From the NCBI GenBank assembly GCA_947170415.1, contig CAMVTN010000004.1, positions 1 to 48,554 on the forward strand: DNA of 48,554 bases, in the 5' to 3' direction. The notes under the pieces were generated by a model. That model did no database searches and was not told the origin of the DNA. It saw only the letters and a list, made by a program, of their open reading frames with translations. Positions 8,990 to 18,658 of the stretch are shown here, piece by piece; positions within the stretch are counted from its first letter, which is position 1; each line of letters begins with the position of its first letter. The translations under genes were made by a program, and so were the position numbers. Source of the stretch: an uncultured Lachnospiraceae bacterium (GTDB lineage Bacteria > Bacillota > Clostridia > Lachnospirales > Lachnospiraceae).

Positions 8990-10579
8990 ATGAAGATTCA
9001 GGAAAAGATCGACAGGGGAATCAAGGATTTCCGGACATTTCTAAATGCGCTCGCAGATAAATATGCTGATACGCCTGCTGTAAGAGAAATGCACGGAAAA
9101 GATATCGTGGATCGGACTTATAACCAGTTAAAGCGGGACGCAGATGCTGTAAGCAGATTCTTTTTGGCACAGGGAAATACGGAGCCTATGCATGTGGCTG
9201 CTATAGGCGCAACAAGTTACCAGTACATCGCTGCTTATTACGGTACCGTAAATACAGCAAATGTGATCGTTCCTACGGAGGCTCAGCTTTCAACGGAGAG
9301 CCAGTGCGATCTTTTCCATATGGCAGATGTTAACGGGCTTTTCTTTGATAGGCACTTAGAGGACAGAATACCGGAAATACATGAGAAATGCCCGGATATA
9401 CGACTTTTTATCTGCCTGACGGAAGATGTCGAGGCGCATGACCTTGGAGACATCCATATCTACAGTCTGTCGGAGATAGAAAAGGAATATGCAGTGGGTG
9501 ATGATATCACTGTTCCGCTTGAGCATGACACTATGAGCACCATCCTTTTTACATCAGGAACGACCAGTGCTCAGCCAAAGGCAGTTATGCTGTCTCACGG
9601 CGGCATAATCGACAATATTTTTTCCGGTGAGCTTGCAGAACGTGACTCGACGAACTATGTAAAGCTTATTGCACTGCCGATCCACCATGCGCTGAGCTTT
9701 AACACAGATATCGGAATGGGCTTCAGAAATGGCGATACGGTATTTGTAAATGATTCTATGCTGCATATCGCCAGGAACTTTAAGATCGCAAAGCCATATA
9801 CGGCAATCCTTGTTCCGATGGTATTTGAAAACTTCTACCATAAGATCATGAAGGCTCATGAAATGCATCCGGAGATGGACTTAAAGACCATGGCCCGGGA
9901 GGCATTTGGCGGAGAAATAGAAGTATTTTACTGCGGCGGTGCTCACCTTAGAGCAGAGATCGCGGATGCTTTTGAGTCATGGGGTATGCCGGTATTTGAA
10001 GGATATGGCATGACTGAGTGCTCTCCGAGAGTGGCAGCAAATATGCCGGGACGTTTCCGCAGAGATTCTATCGGTAAAGTCGTGGATAATGCGGAAGTGC
10101 GTATAAAGGATTCTGAACTTCAGGTAAAGAGTCCTTCGGTAATGCTTGGATATTATAAAAATCCGGAGGCTACAAAGGCCGCTTTTACAGAAGACGGATG
10201 GCTTAGGAGCGGAGATATAGGCTACATTGATGAAGACGGATATATCTTTCTTCAGGGAAGGATAAAGAACCTCATCATCTTAAGTAACGGTGAAAATGTC
10301 AGTCCGGAGGAGATCGAAACAAAACTGTATGACTGCACATTCATAAAGGAGTGTCTTGTATATGAGGAAGATGGAAAGATCACAGCAGAAATATTCCCGG
10401 ACACTGAATACGCTGAAATGCATGAGGTTTCGGACGTTGAGAAAGAAATTTCTGCAGCAGTTAAAGCAGCAAACAAGACTATGCCCACAACAAAGTCAGT
10501 TAGAAATGTGAAGTTTAGATACGAACCTTTTGAGAGAACAGCTACAAACAAGATCAAGAGAGCACGTAAAGCAGCGTGA
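8990..10579 (+). CDS. AMP-dependent acyl-CoA synthetase/acyl-ACP ligase
   Basis: ANL motifs ILFTSGTTSAQPKAVMLSH, GYGMTECSP and RSGDIGYIDEDGYIFLQGRIKNLIILSNGENVSPEEIE. ATG at 8990 has a ggagga RBS. Confidence 0.9.
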   Translation: MKIQEKIDRGIKDFRTFLNALADKYADTPAVREMHGKDIVDRTYNQLKRDADAVSRFFLAQGNTEPMHVAAIGATSYQYIAAYYGTVNTANVIVPTEAQLSTESQCDLFHMADVNGLFFDRHLEDRIPEIHEKCPDIRLFICLTEDVEAHDLGDIHIYSLSEIEKEYAVGDDITVPLEHDTMSTILFTSGTTSAQPKAVMLSHGGIIDNIFSGELAERDSTNYVKLIALPIHHALSFNTDIGMGFRNGDTVFVNDSMLHIARNFKIAKPYTAILVPMVFENFYHKIMKAHEMHPEMDLKTMAREAFGGEIEVFYCGGAHLRAEIADAFESWGMPVFEGYGMTECSPRVAANMPGRFRRDSIGKVVDNAEVRIKDSELQVKSPSVMLGYYKNPEATKAAFTEDGWLRSGDIGYIDEDGYIFLQGRIKNLIILSNGENVSPEEIETKLYDCTFIKECLVYEEDGKITAEIFPDTEYAEMHEVSDVEKEISAAVKAANKTMPTTKSVRNVKFRYEPFERTATNKIKRARKAA

Positions 10580-10606
10580 GTGTCAGATAAAATATAGAGG
10601 AGTATT

Positions 10607-12058
10607 ATGAAAGAACGTGAAATAAACGGAGTTAAGGTAAAGACCTGGCCTTTGACAGATGTGCAGGGCGGCTTATATAAGGTATTTGCCCATTATGCAA
10701 GTATTCAGGAAATGAATCTGGGTGTGGGATTCTATTTCAAGATGGACATGGATGAGGAACTCATGCGCCAGTCTATGCGCGAAGCCATAGAGTATATGGA
10801 GGCTCTGAATGTTCGTTTTGGTCAGGATGAAAATGGAGAAATGTACCAGTATATAAATCCTGAGCCGTGGAATGAAGAGATGCCTCTTTTGGATCTTTCG
10901 GATATGTCGGAAGAAAGCGCGAAGAAGTATCTCACTGATGTAACATCCGAACCGATTGATTATCTGCACAAAAATATGACCATTGTAAGGCTTGTGCGCC
11001 TGTGTGATGGGTATAGCGGTGTTTATATCAATTTCAACCATATGCTGGCAGACGGCTATTCCATAAATATGTTTATGACATATCTCGCTGCTATCTATTT
11101 TTCACATGTTTCAGGGAAAACGCTTCTTCTTCCTAAAAAGAGCGATTATGTAAAAATGATCGAAAAGGAGCTTTTATATAATGGTTCTGACAGAGAGAAG
11201 GCAGATCAGGAGTTTTGGAACAGTACACTTAGAGAGGGTGAACCGCTCTATACACATCCGACTGTAAGACCCGGAAATGCGTGGGAAAAACAGCAGGAAG
11301 AGCAGGGTGAGAATAAGACAAGATATCTTATCAATAATATCAGTCCTAAGGCTTCTATTGATTCTGAAATCATCGGTGGAGAGAGAGCTGAGAGACTGGT
11401 GGACAGCATCGCAGAAAACAAGGTGTCTGAAAATGCGCTTGCAACACTGGCACTTCGGAGTACTCTTTCGCTCTTAAATCACAGACAGACTGATATCGCA
11501 GCTCGTGTAATAGTGAACCGCCGCGGTACTATCAATGAACGTTATTCCGGCGGAAACCGGATGACATTCCTTACCTGGAGAAGCGATATACAGGACAACA
11601 TGCCTGTACGTGAGGCACTACAGGAAATGCTCGACAGTCAGAAAAAGATATTCCGTCATGCGGATTATAACTCTATGAAACGTCTGGCAGAGAGAGGGCA
11701 GTTCTTTGGAAATCCGCCAAAGGCAACCTATGAATCGGTTACATTTACCTATCAGCCGAATACAGTTCAGATAGATCCGAGACTTCCGGAGATGAAGGCA
11801 GTATGGTATTCAAACAGCAGTACATCAAATATATGCTATCTGACACTCGAACACCTCCTTGGAAAGAAGGATTACGTGTTTATTTATGAGCGTCGTGTAG
11901 AGGAAATGAATGAGGAAGAAATGCATTTCTTTACTGAACTTATGATGGAATGTATGGAAAGTGCTATGGCTCATCTCGACGGAACAGTAGGAGAGGTGCT
12001 TGATGAAGTACAGGCGCGTCATCCGGAATTAAGTCCTGAACCTGCATTCAGTGTGTGA
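10607..12058 (+). CDS. Stand-alone condensation-domain/CoA-dependent acyltransferase-like protein
   Basis: HxxxDG catalytic motif in NFNHMLADGYSINMF and overall C-domain-like organisation. Confidence 0.78.
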   Translation: MKEREINGVKVKTWPLTDVQGGLYKVFAHYASIQEMNLGVGFYFKMDMDEELMRQSMREAIEYMEALNVRFGQDENGEMYQYINPEPWNEEMPLLDLSDMSEESAKKYLTDVTSEPIDYLHKNMTIVRLVRLCDGYSGVYINFNHMLADGYSINMFMTYLAAIYFSHVSGKTLLLPKKSDYVKMIEKELLYNGSDREKADQEFWNSTLREGEPLYTHPTVRPGNAWEKQQEEQGENKTRYLINNISPKASIDSEIIGGERAERLVDSIAENKVSENALATLALRSTLSLLNHRQTDIAARVIVNRRGTINERYSGGNRMTFLTWRSDIQDNMPVREALQEMLDSQKKIFRHADYNSMKRLAERGQFFGNPPKATYESVTFTYQPNTVQIDPRLPEMKAVWYSNSSTSNICYLTLEHLLGKKDYVFIYERRVEEMNEEEMHFFTELMMECMESAMAHLDGTVGEVLDEVQARHPELSPEPAFSV

Positions 12059-12089
12059 TATCCATTTGAGCTTCAATAAATGACGATAG

Positions 12090-12124
12090 AAGTCCCCGAG
12101 GAAAAATCCTTCGGGGACTTTTGT
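12090..12124 (+). terminator. Intrinsic terminator after the ACP/ligase/condensation operon
   Basis: aagtccccgagga aaaa tccttcggggactttt hairpin plus T-run. Confidence 0.88.
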
Positions 12125-12173
12125 GGTAAATTATATAATGGACTTTCAATGGATGCCACGTTGAGGGAAAATG

Positions 12174-12182
12174 TGTTATGAT
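12174..12182 (+). promoter_or_regulatory. Candidate extended -10 promoter (TGTTATGAT) for the structured leader
   Basis: TGnTATGAT; predicted start falls near 12189, immediately before the first direct repeat. No good -35 seen. Confidence 0.4.
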
Positions 12183-12189
12183 GATGTAA

Positions 12190-12362
12190 ATAGTCGGTTA
12201 CAGTTCAGACGCAAACGGAGCACTTTGCTGCGGAGTTTGTGACCAACAAATATGAATAGCCATATAGGTTTTGCCCATCGCCAAAGGCGATTTAATTGGC
12301 AAAACCTGTTACTGTCGCGAGCTGAAAGCGAGTGAACAGTAACAATAGTCAGTTACAGTTCA
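12190..12362 (+). ncRNA. Candidate structured RNA leader or repeat element with three hairpins between imperfect direct repeats
   Basis: Direct repeats atagtcggttacagttca (12190-12207) and atagtcagttacagttca (12345-12362). Hairpins at 12211-12240, 12266-12307 (aggttttgcc/ggcaaaacct with inner atcgcc-aaa-ggcgat) and 12308-12343 (gttactgt/acagtaac). Confidence 0.55.
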
Positions 12363-12396
12363 CGTCAAAAATCGCATAAAAGCGGAGGTTTTATAC

Positions 12397-12810
12397 ATGA
12401 GCGAGAGATCAACACAGGCAGTTCACAAGCACGAATCAGAGCAGGACTATCTGGAGACGATATTAAAAATAAAGAAAGAAAAGGGAAGCTGCTACGCCGT
12501 TGATGTATCGAGGGAACTCAATATATCAAAGCCGTCTGTTACTATCGCGGTTAATAAGCTTGTGGCAAAAGGATATCTTGTCCGTTCTGAAGGAAAGGAA
12601 CTCATCTTTACAGAAGAGGGCGCAAAGATCGCAAAGAAGATTCTTGACCGCCACCGTTTTCTTAAGACCTGGCTCATGACCATAGGTGTATCGGAGAAGA
12701 CTGCCGAGGAAGAAGCCTGTATGATAGAGCATGATATCAGTCAGGGAACTTTCCAAAAGATGAAAAAGGCATTTAAGGAAAACTATCCTGACGTGTCTAT
12801 AATGAAATGA
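12397..12810 (+). CDS. DtxR/MntR-family metal-dependent transcriptional regulator
   Basis: ESEQDYLETILKIKKEKG...VDVSRELNISKPSVTIAVNKLVAKGYLVR...LTEEGAKIAKKILDRHRFLKTWL-type DtxR layout, with EEACMIEHDIS metal-site-like segment. Confidence 0.85.
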   Translation: MSERSTQAVHKHESEQDYLETILKIKKEKGSCYAVDVSRELNISKPSVTIAVNKLVAKGYLVRSEGKELIFTEEGAKIAKKILDRHRFLKTWLMTIGVSEKTAEEEACMIEHDISQGTFQKMKKAFKENYPDVSIMK

Positions 12811-12828
12811 TCTTAAATATGTAAATGA

Positions 12829-12858
12829 TAAAGAATCCGGCAAAGCCGGATTCTTTAT
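12829..12858 (+). terminator. Intrinsic terminator after the DtxR-like gene
   Basis: aaagaatccggc-aaa-gccggattcttt perfect hairpin immediately followed by the next gene's RBS. Confidence 0.85.
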
Positions 12859-12878
12859 TTGGGAGAAAGAGTAGTAAA

Positions 12879-13532
12879 ATGCAGACATCAGAGAGCTTTC
12901 GTTTAAGTGCACTTTTATCATTTTCAGGCGGATTACAGGATGCGTATACCTATAATATAAGAGATAAGGTATTCGCAAATGCACAAACCGGAAATGTAGT
13001 TCTTATGAGTCAGAATCTGATGCAGGGTAACTGGGTGCAGGGGATGCATTATATGTGTCCACTGCTTTCCTTTGCCCTGGGAGTTCTCGCCTCAGAGAGA
13101 ATAGAGAGCAGGTTTAAGGATAGTAAAGCAGTTCACTGGAGACAGATCATACTTATGATCGAGATAGCAGCTCTTTTGAGTGTGGGCTTTATGCCGGACA
13201 GTCTAAACATGATCGCAAATATGATAGTATCTTTTTCATGCGCCATGCAGGTTCAGACCTTTAGAAAAGTGCATGGATACGGATATGCGAGCACGATGTG
13301 CATCGGAAATCTCAGGAGCGGGACAGAGAGTTTTTCAAAATATCTAAGGGACAAGGATAAAGCGGCACTGCGTAAGGCGCTTCATTTCTTTGGGATAATC
13401 CTGATATTTGCTCTCGGCGCCGGAACCGGCGGTGTGATCTCCGGCAATCTTGGCATACCGACTATATGGATATCGGTTGCGATCTTGTTTGTCGTATTTT
13501 TGATGATGAGTTTTGATAGATCAGAAGATTGA
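12879..13532 (+). CDS. YoaK/DUF1275-family membrane protein
   Basis: SFSGGLQDAYTY...FANAQTGNVVLMSQNLMQGNW signature. Start set at the ATG after gggagaaag; the longer ORF start lies inside the terminator. Confidence 0.87.
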   Translation: MQTSESFRLSALLSFSGGLQDAYTYNIRDKVFANAQTGNVVLMSQNLMQGNWVQGMHYMCPLLSFALGVLASERIESRFKDSKAVHWRQIILMIEIAALLSVGFMPDSLNMIANMIVSFSCAMQVQTFRKVHGYGYASTMCIGNLRSGTESFSKYLRDKDKAALRKALHFFGIILIFALGAGTGGVISGNLGIPTIWISVAILFVVFLMMSFDRSED

Positions 13533-13557
13533 AGTAGTTTTAAGGAAGTAATTGATA

Positions 13558-14052
13558 ATGAGTGATAGTAAAGACACAAGACAATTAAGAAATGTTGAGT
13601 TTTCGCAGATCGAGAATCTGCATGTGGTAAGAGGCGAGGATATAAACGGAACCGGAAGATTGTATGGCGGAAGACTCCTGTCCTGGATTGATGAAACAGC
13701 AGCGACCTGCGCGCAGCGTCACTCGGGACTTGAGATCACTACGGCATCTATTGACAATCTGACCTTTAAGAGAGGCGCATACAGCAATGATGTAGTGGTA
13801 CTGGTCGCAAAGGTTACCTATGTCGGAAGGACTTCAATGGAGGTTAGGGTAGATACCTATGTGGAGGATAAGGAAGGCTATCGTCATCCGATAAACAGAG
13901 CATATCTCACATATGTAGCGATAACCCGTGAAGGAGTACCGGTGCCGATACCGTATGGTCTTGAACTCACTAAAGAAAATGAAAAGATGGAATGGGAGGC
14001 AGCGATCCTTCGTAAAAATAACAGAAAACTTCGCTCAGAAGAGGGATTTTGA
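13558..14052 (+). CDS. Hotdog-fold acyl-CoA thioesterase
   Basis: DINGTGRLYGGRLLSWIDETAATCAQRHSG and DNLTFKRGAYSNDVVVLVAKVTYVGRTSMEV match the acyl-CoA thioesterase (YciA/BACH-like) pattern. Confidence 0.85.
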   Translation: MSDSKDTRQLRNVEFSQIENLHVVRGEDINGTGRLYGGRLLSWIDETAATCAQRHSGLEITTASIDNLTFKRGAYSNDVVVLVAKVTYVGRTSMEVRVDTYVEDKEGYRHPINRAYLTYVAITREGVPVPIPYGLELTKENEKMEWEAAILRKNNRKLRSEEGF

Positions 14053-14159
14053 TAAAAAATAACGACGATCATATGGAAGCTTTAACTGATTTGTGATATT
14101 CTTAACAAGTTGTGTCCGGTGCCTGTTATGGGCAAAATGACACGAAAAGGAGAGATAAA

Positions 14160-14786
14160 ATGAATTACGTTAAAGCTTTGGTATCGGCAATACTTGCCGG
14201 TATGTGCATAGGTATGGGTGGAGTTGTCTATCTGTCAGTGGACAGTAAACTCACAGGTGCATTTTTCTTTACAGTAGGCCTTTTTGTTATTTGTGCATTT
14301 GGATTAAATCTGTACACGGGAAAAGTTTGTTATGTATTTCAGAATGATCTGGAATATCTGCTCAGGATTCCTGTAATATGGTTTGGAAATCTGATCGGAA
14401 CATCAATAACAGCAGGTCTTATTCTTCTTACCAGATACGGAGCAGCTATTTCGGAAAAAGCGGCTGCACTTTGCGAAGCAAAGACAGCGGATAATTTCTT
14501 AAGCCTTTTTGTCCTTGGTATTTTCTGTGACATCTTTATCTATATCGGTGTTGAAGGTTACGGAAAGATTCCTCATGAGACAGGAAAATATCTGGCACTG
14601 TTTTTCGGCGTTATGGTATTTATCCTTAGCGGCTATGAGCACTGCATCGCAGATATGTTTTATGTGTCTGCGGCAGGTATGTGGAGCGGAGACATGCTCG
14701 TGAGAATACTGGTTATTACCCTTGGTAATGCAGTAGGAGGTATATTCTTCCCGGTAGTCAGAGGATGGCTTTCAAAAAACAATTAA
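14160..14786 (+). CDS. Formate/nitrite transporter (FocA/NirC) family protein
   Basis: GMCIGMGGVVYLS...GLFVICAFGLNLYTGKVCYV...SGYEHCIADMFYVSAAGMWSG. Confidence 0.9.
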   Translation: MNYVKALVSAILAGMCIGMGGVVYLSVDSKLTGAFFFTVGLFVICAFGLNLYTGKVCYVFQNDLEYLLRIPVIWFGNLIGTSITAGLILLTRYGAAISEKAAALCEAKTADNFLSLFVLGIFCDIFIYIGVEGYGKIPHETGKYLALFFGVMVFILSGYEHCIADMFYVSAAGMWSGDMLVRILVITLGNAVGGIFFPVVRGWLSKNN

Positions 14787-14787
14787 T

Positions 14788-14836
14788 AAAAAGGCAGGTC
14801 ATTACACCATAAAAGGTGAGCGACCTGCTTTTTTAC
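14788..14836. terminator. Intrinsic terminator between convergent genes
   Basis: aaaaaggcaggtc ... gacctgctttttt stem. Confidence 0.85.
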
Positions 14837-14850
14837 GCTTTTTATGTTGT

Positions 14851-16019
14851 TTATCTGCGTCTGGCTTTTTGTTTTCTTTTATTTTTGTTTTCGTATAACG
14901 CGTCATCTGCTGCAGAGATAAGATGCTGAATGGAATCCATATGATCCGGATCCCACAGTGCGAAACCTATGCTGACATCAAGCTTATAAGAGATTTTTCG
15001 GTTTCGCAGAGCTCGGAAAGCTTTGAACGTATGGAGTCAATGATGTTTTTGATATCATTTTCCGAATCAACTGACGCGACGATTATAAATTCATCTCCGC
15101 CGTAACGGGCAACGAAATGGCGCAAAGAGTCATTGCAGACGCTTCGGAGGACATTTGCGAGCTTGATAAGAGCGTTATCACCTGCCTGATGACCATACAT
15201 ATCATTAATGTCCTTAAAACGGTCAATATCCAGCATCAGAACATACAGTTTTTCGGATCTGGATATGTTTTTCAAGGAACGGTTCAGGTAATGGTTGAGA
15301 TTATTTCTGTTATTTATCTGTGTCAGAGGATCCATGTAGATCTTACTCTCGAGATAGGTTATATATACGTAGATCATCGCCACCATTACGCCGTAGCACA
15401 GGAAGTTTCTGCGCCAGGTAGTCAGCTGTATTCCTCCGGAAATGACGATGGGGATCGCATATGAACCGACGGAAATATAAAGAGAGCGGTCTACATAGCC
15501 TTCTTTGGAAAATGCAAGGAACATCGATCTAAGTGAAGCAATGATCAGATAGCCAAAAGGGATCATGATCATGATATAGAAAACCGGACCATTTACCACG
15601 CTTCCGGATTCTTCCAGGTAGTAGCCCTTTTTTATGAAAAAAGCAAGTGTTACGATAGCACATCCGATCAGACCGGGGATGGCGGCGAGAATCTGGCCGT
15701 TTGCTGTCTGTATGTATTTCCGCTTCAGCATATATTCCGTATAAATGAACCACAGGATTGCCATGCAGGAATAACCAAGATATATCATGAGATTGGTGAA
15801 TCTGAGCGCAAAGGCAGTTCGGGGCCACGCACCGCTGTCTACCAGCATCCATACATTGTCTATAACGCCAAAGAAGACGACCTGACTTAACAGAGCGCGG
15901 CTGTAGAGCACCTGACTTTGCTGTCTGTCGGCATCCCGGAGAACATGGATAAGTATGAGAAGCAGAATAACAGCGCAGGCAAGATTTGATTCGATGTAGA
16001 AAAATGCTGTTTCAGACAA
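14851..16019 (-). pseudogene. GGDEF diguanylate cyclase with N-terminal 7TM-like region; reading frame broken near 14994-14998
   Basis: ARYGGDEFIIVAS is present. The annotated ORF stops at 14967 after ...CETEKSLISLMSA, but the -1 frame continues YKLDVSIGFALWDPDHMDSIQHLISAADDALYENKNKRKQKARRR* to 14851, which is the missing GGDEF C-terminus. The switch point is an A5 tract on the coding strand. Confidence 0.85.
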
Positions 16020-16178
16020 ATGAAACCTCCATTAGACAAAATGATGTAATTTAAGTATATCAGATTTACAAAAATGAGGCCGATACATAGTGTAATACTA
16101 ATAAAAAAATAAGAAATACATAATCATTTATTTCCGTTTTGTATGGACGGATCAATTGGCAGGTTAAAAAAATAGAAC

Positions 16179-16766
16179 ATGGCTAATGAATTGATAAACA
16201 GCATAGCAGATATCACAAGTTATGAAAAGATAATGGGGGTACTTGGCAATAATCCGCTGGCGGCGGTATTATTTTCTGCGGTCGAGTCGTTTATCCCACC
16301 ACTTCCATTAATAGGTATCGTCACTTTTAATATAGCTCTTTATGGTCCGGTGTGGGGTTTTTTACTTAGTTGGATCGGAACATCGGTTGGATGCACATGC
16401 GTTTTTTTATTGATCCGGCATGTGATCAAAAGCCCGGTAGAGCGTATATTCAGGGATGATCCCAAAGTTAAAAAGGGAAAGCAGTGGATAAAAGATATAA
16501 ATGTATTAACGCTTTTTACTGTTACGATACTTCCTTTTACGCCATCAGCATTTCTTAATCTGATATTTGGATTGTCGGACTATGATGCCCGAAAATACCT
16601 TTTGACAATTTGCACTGCTAAATTTCTTATGATAGGATTTCTTGCGTTGTTTGGCGTGAGCTTTGTAGAAGCATTTAAGGATCCAAGAATGATAGTATTG
16701 TCATTGGTACTGGTGACGATTTTGTATGTATTATCGAAATGGATCACAAAAAAGCACCATCTTTAA
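16179..16766 (+). CDS. DedA/VTT-domain (TVP38-like) membrane protein
   Basis: VESFIPPLPLIGIVTFNIALYGPVWGFLLSWIGTSVG and FTVTILPFTPSAFLNLIFGLSD. Confidence 0.82.
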   Translation: MANELINSIADITSYEKIMGVLGNNPLAAVLFSAVESFIPPLPLIGIVTFNIALYGPVWGFLLSWIGTSVGCTCVFLLIRHVIKSPVERIFRDDPKVKKGKQWIKDINVLTLFTVTILPFTPSAFLNLIFGLSDYDARKYLLTICTAKFLMIGFLALFGVSFVEAFKDPRMIVLSLVLVTILYVLSKWITKKHHL

Positions 16767-16799
16767 GAATCGTGCGTTATCAGAATTGGAGTTATTTTA

Positions 16800-17747
16800 A
16801 TGAATTATTATTTTGCACCGCTTGAGGGGATAACAGGATTTGTATACAGAGGACTTCATCACAAGTACTTTGGCGGACCTGACAAATACTATATGCCTTT
16901 CGTATCCGCAATGGAAAAAGGAAAGATAAAGAAGAGGGAAAAAAAGGATATCCTACCTGAAAACAATGAGGGGATTAACGCAATACCGCAGATACTCACA
17001 AATTCCAGCCGTGATTTTATTGATACGGCAGAGATGATAGCGGATCTGGGATACACTGAGATCAATATAAACCTTGGCTGTCCGGCACTTTCAGTAGTTA
17101 AGCGCGGTAAGGGTTCCGGTTTTTTGTCTGACCTTGACAGGCTTGATAAGTTTTTGGAAGAAATATTTGAAGGTATGGAAAAGTGCAGGATACCTGCGAA
17201 GCTTTCCGTAAAAACCAGGATAGGGCGCAGAGATTCCGATTCGGTGCCGGAACTGATAGAATTATACAACCGTTATCCTATTTATGAGCTTACGGTCCAT
17301 CCGAGAGTAGGAAAGGATTTCTATAGAGGCGTGCCTGATATGGAGGCTTTTCGTGCCTTCTGTGAAAAAAGCATACACCCGTTAGTTTATAACGGAGATA
17401 TCAATAATGAAGGCGATATAGAGCACTTTGCCGAGCTGTTTCCAAAGGTAGGAAGCATAATGATCGGAAGAGGACTTCTTCAGGATCCTGCGTTTATAAG
17501 GAGAGTCCGTACCGGTAAAGAAATGCAGAAAGAGGAGCTTAAAGGATTTACAGAGGAGCTCTATCAACAGTATAGAAAAGAAATGGAAACTCCGGGAGCC
17601 GGTGGTATAAATGCTGTCAATCGTATGAAGGAGCTTTGGGGATTTCTTGGTGTGAATTTTAGTGACAGGGAACGTACACTGCGTAAAATTTTACGGGCTA
17701 AGAATCCTGTCGAGTATGAAAGTGCAGTAAGGGAGATCTGGCAATGA
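16800..17747 (+). CDS. tRNA-dihydrouridine synthase family protein
   Basis: FAPLEGITGFVYR, ININLGCPALSVVKRGKGSGFL, KLSVKTRIG, LVYNGDINN and IMIGRGLLQDP. Confidence 0.92.
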   Translation: MNYYFAPLEGITGFVYRGLHHKYFGGPDKYYMPFVSAMEKGKIKKREKKDILPENNEGINAIPQILTNSSRDFIDTAEMIADLGYTEININLGCPALSVVKRGKGSGFLSDLDRLDKFLEEIFEGMEKCRIPAKLSVKTRIGRRDSDSVPELIELYNRYPIYELTVHPRVGKDFYRGVPDMEAFRAFCEKSIHPLVYNGDINNEGDIEHFAELFPKVGSIMIGRGLLQDPAFIRRVRTGKEMQKEELKGFTEELYQQYRKEMETPGAGGINAVNRMKELWGFLGVNFSDRERTLRKILRAKNPVEYESAVREIWQ

Positions 17748-18601
17748 TTATTACGGTGAAAGATGATCTTGATCTGAAAAAGATAGCGGAAAGCGGTCAG
17801 TGTTTTCGTTGGACTGAAGAGACAGAGGGCACTTACAGGATAATCGCCGGTGGACATGTACTTAGGATACGGGAAATCGGACAGGCGGATAACAGGAAAC
17901 AGGATGCAGAAAGCATGTGTTATGGACAGGATTCTGAAACACATGTATTTGATCTTAATTGCAGTAAGGATGAGTTCCTTAACTTTTGGGAAGAATACCT
18001 GGATCTGAAGACAGACTACTCAAAGATCAGAAATATGGTAAAAAAGAGTGAAGATCCCTATCTTTATAATGCAGTTCAGCTTGGAAAAGGAATACGGATA
18101 CTAAGACAGGAGTTATTTGAGACCCTGATCACGTTTATAATTTCTCAGAGAAAAAATATACCGGCTATACGTGCATCGGTAGAAAAGCTGTGTAAAGCAG
18201 CGGGAACAAAAAAAGATGGGTGTTATCTGTTTCCTACTCCGGCACAGATGGCTGCTCTGTCGGAAGATGAGATAGCATCATGTGGAACTGGTTATCGTAC
18301 AAAATACTTAATGAAGGTCGCAAGAGAGATAGCAACCGGTGAAGTGTCGCTGGAGGCTATGAGTGATCTGTCCGATGAGGATCTCTTAGCTGAATTAAAG
18401 AAGCTTTACGGAGTTGGAGTAAAGGTTGCGAGCTGTACAGCGCTTTTTGCGTATCACAGGATGGATTTTTTTCCGGAAGACGTATGGATAAAAAGGGTGC
18501 TTGAAAATCATTATTCAGGAAGTTTTCCAAAAGAAAAGTATGCTCCGTGGAATGGCGTAATGCAGCAGTACCTTTTCTTTGGACAGATAAGTGAGAAATA
18601 G
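17744..18601 (+). CDS. 8-oxoguanine DNA glycosylase (OGG1-like HhH-GPD)
   Basis: SGQCFRW, FIISQRKNIPAIRASVEKLC and LKKLYGVGVKVASCTALFAYHRMDFFPEDVWIKRVL; ATGA overlap with the dihydrouridine synthase gene. Confidence 0.9.
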   Translation: MIITVKDDLDLKKIAESGQCFRWTEETEGTYRIIAGGHVLRIREIGQADNRKQDAESMCYGQDSETHVFDLNCSKDEFLNFWEEYLDLKTDYSKIRNMVKKSEDPYLYNAVQLGKGIRILRQELFETLITFIISQRKNIPAIRASVEKLCKAAGTKKDGCYLFPTPAQMAALSEDEIASCGTGYRTKYLMKVAREIATGEVSLEAMSDLSDEDLLAELKKLYGVGVKVASCTALFAYHRMDFFPEDVWIKRVLENHYSGSFPKEKYAPWNGVMQQYLFFGQISEK

Positions 18602-18618
18602 ATATAACTGTTCATACG

Positions 18619-18656
18619 TAAAAAGGACCGGACGCGATGGCGTCCGGTCCTTTTTG
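18619..18656. terminator. Intrinsic terminator
   Basis: aaaaaggaccggacgc-gatg-gcgtccggtccttttt. Confidence 0.92.
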
Positions 18657-18658
18657 TA

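Noticed and set aside
12190-12362. Calling the structured element an insertion sequence or MITE
   Set aside because: No coding capacity, the flanking repeats are 18-nt direct repeats rather than terminal inverted repeats, and copy number cannot be seen from a single window. Left open as an alternative in the finding.
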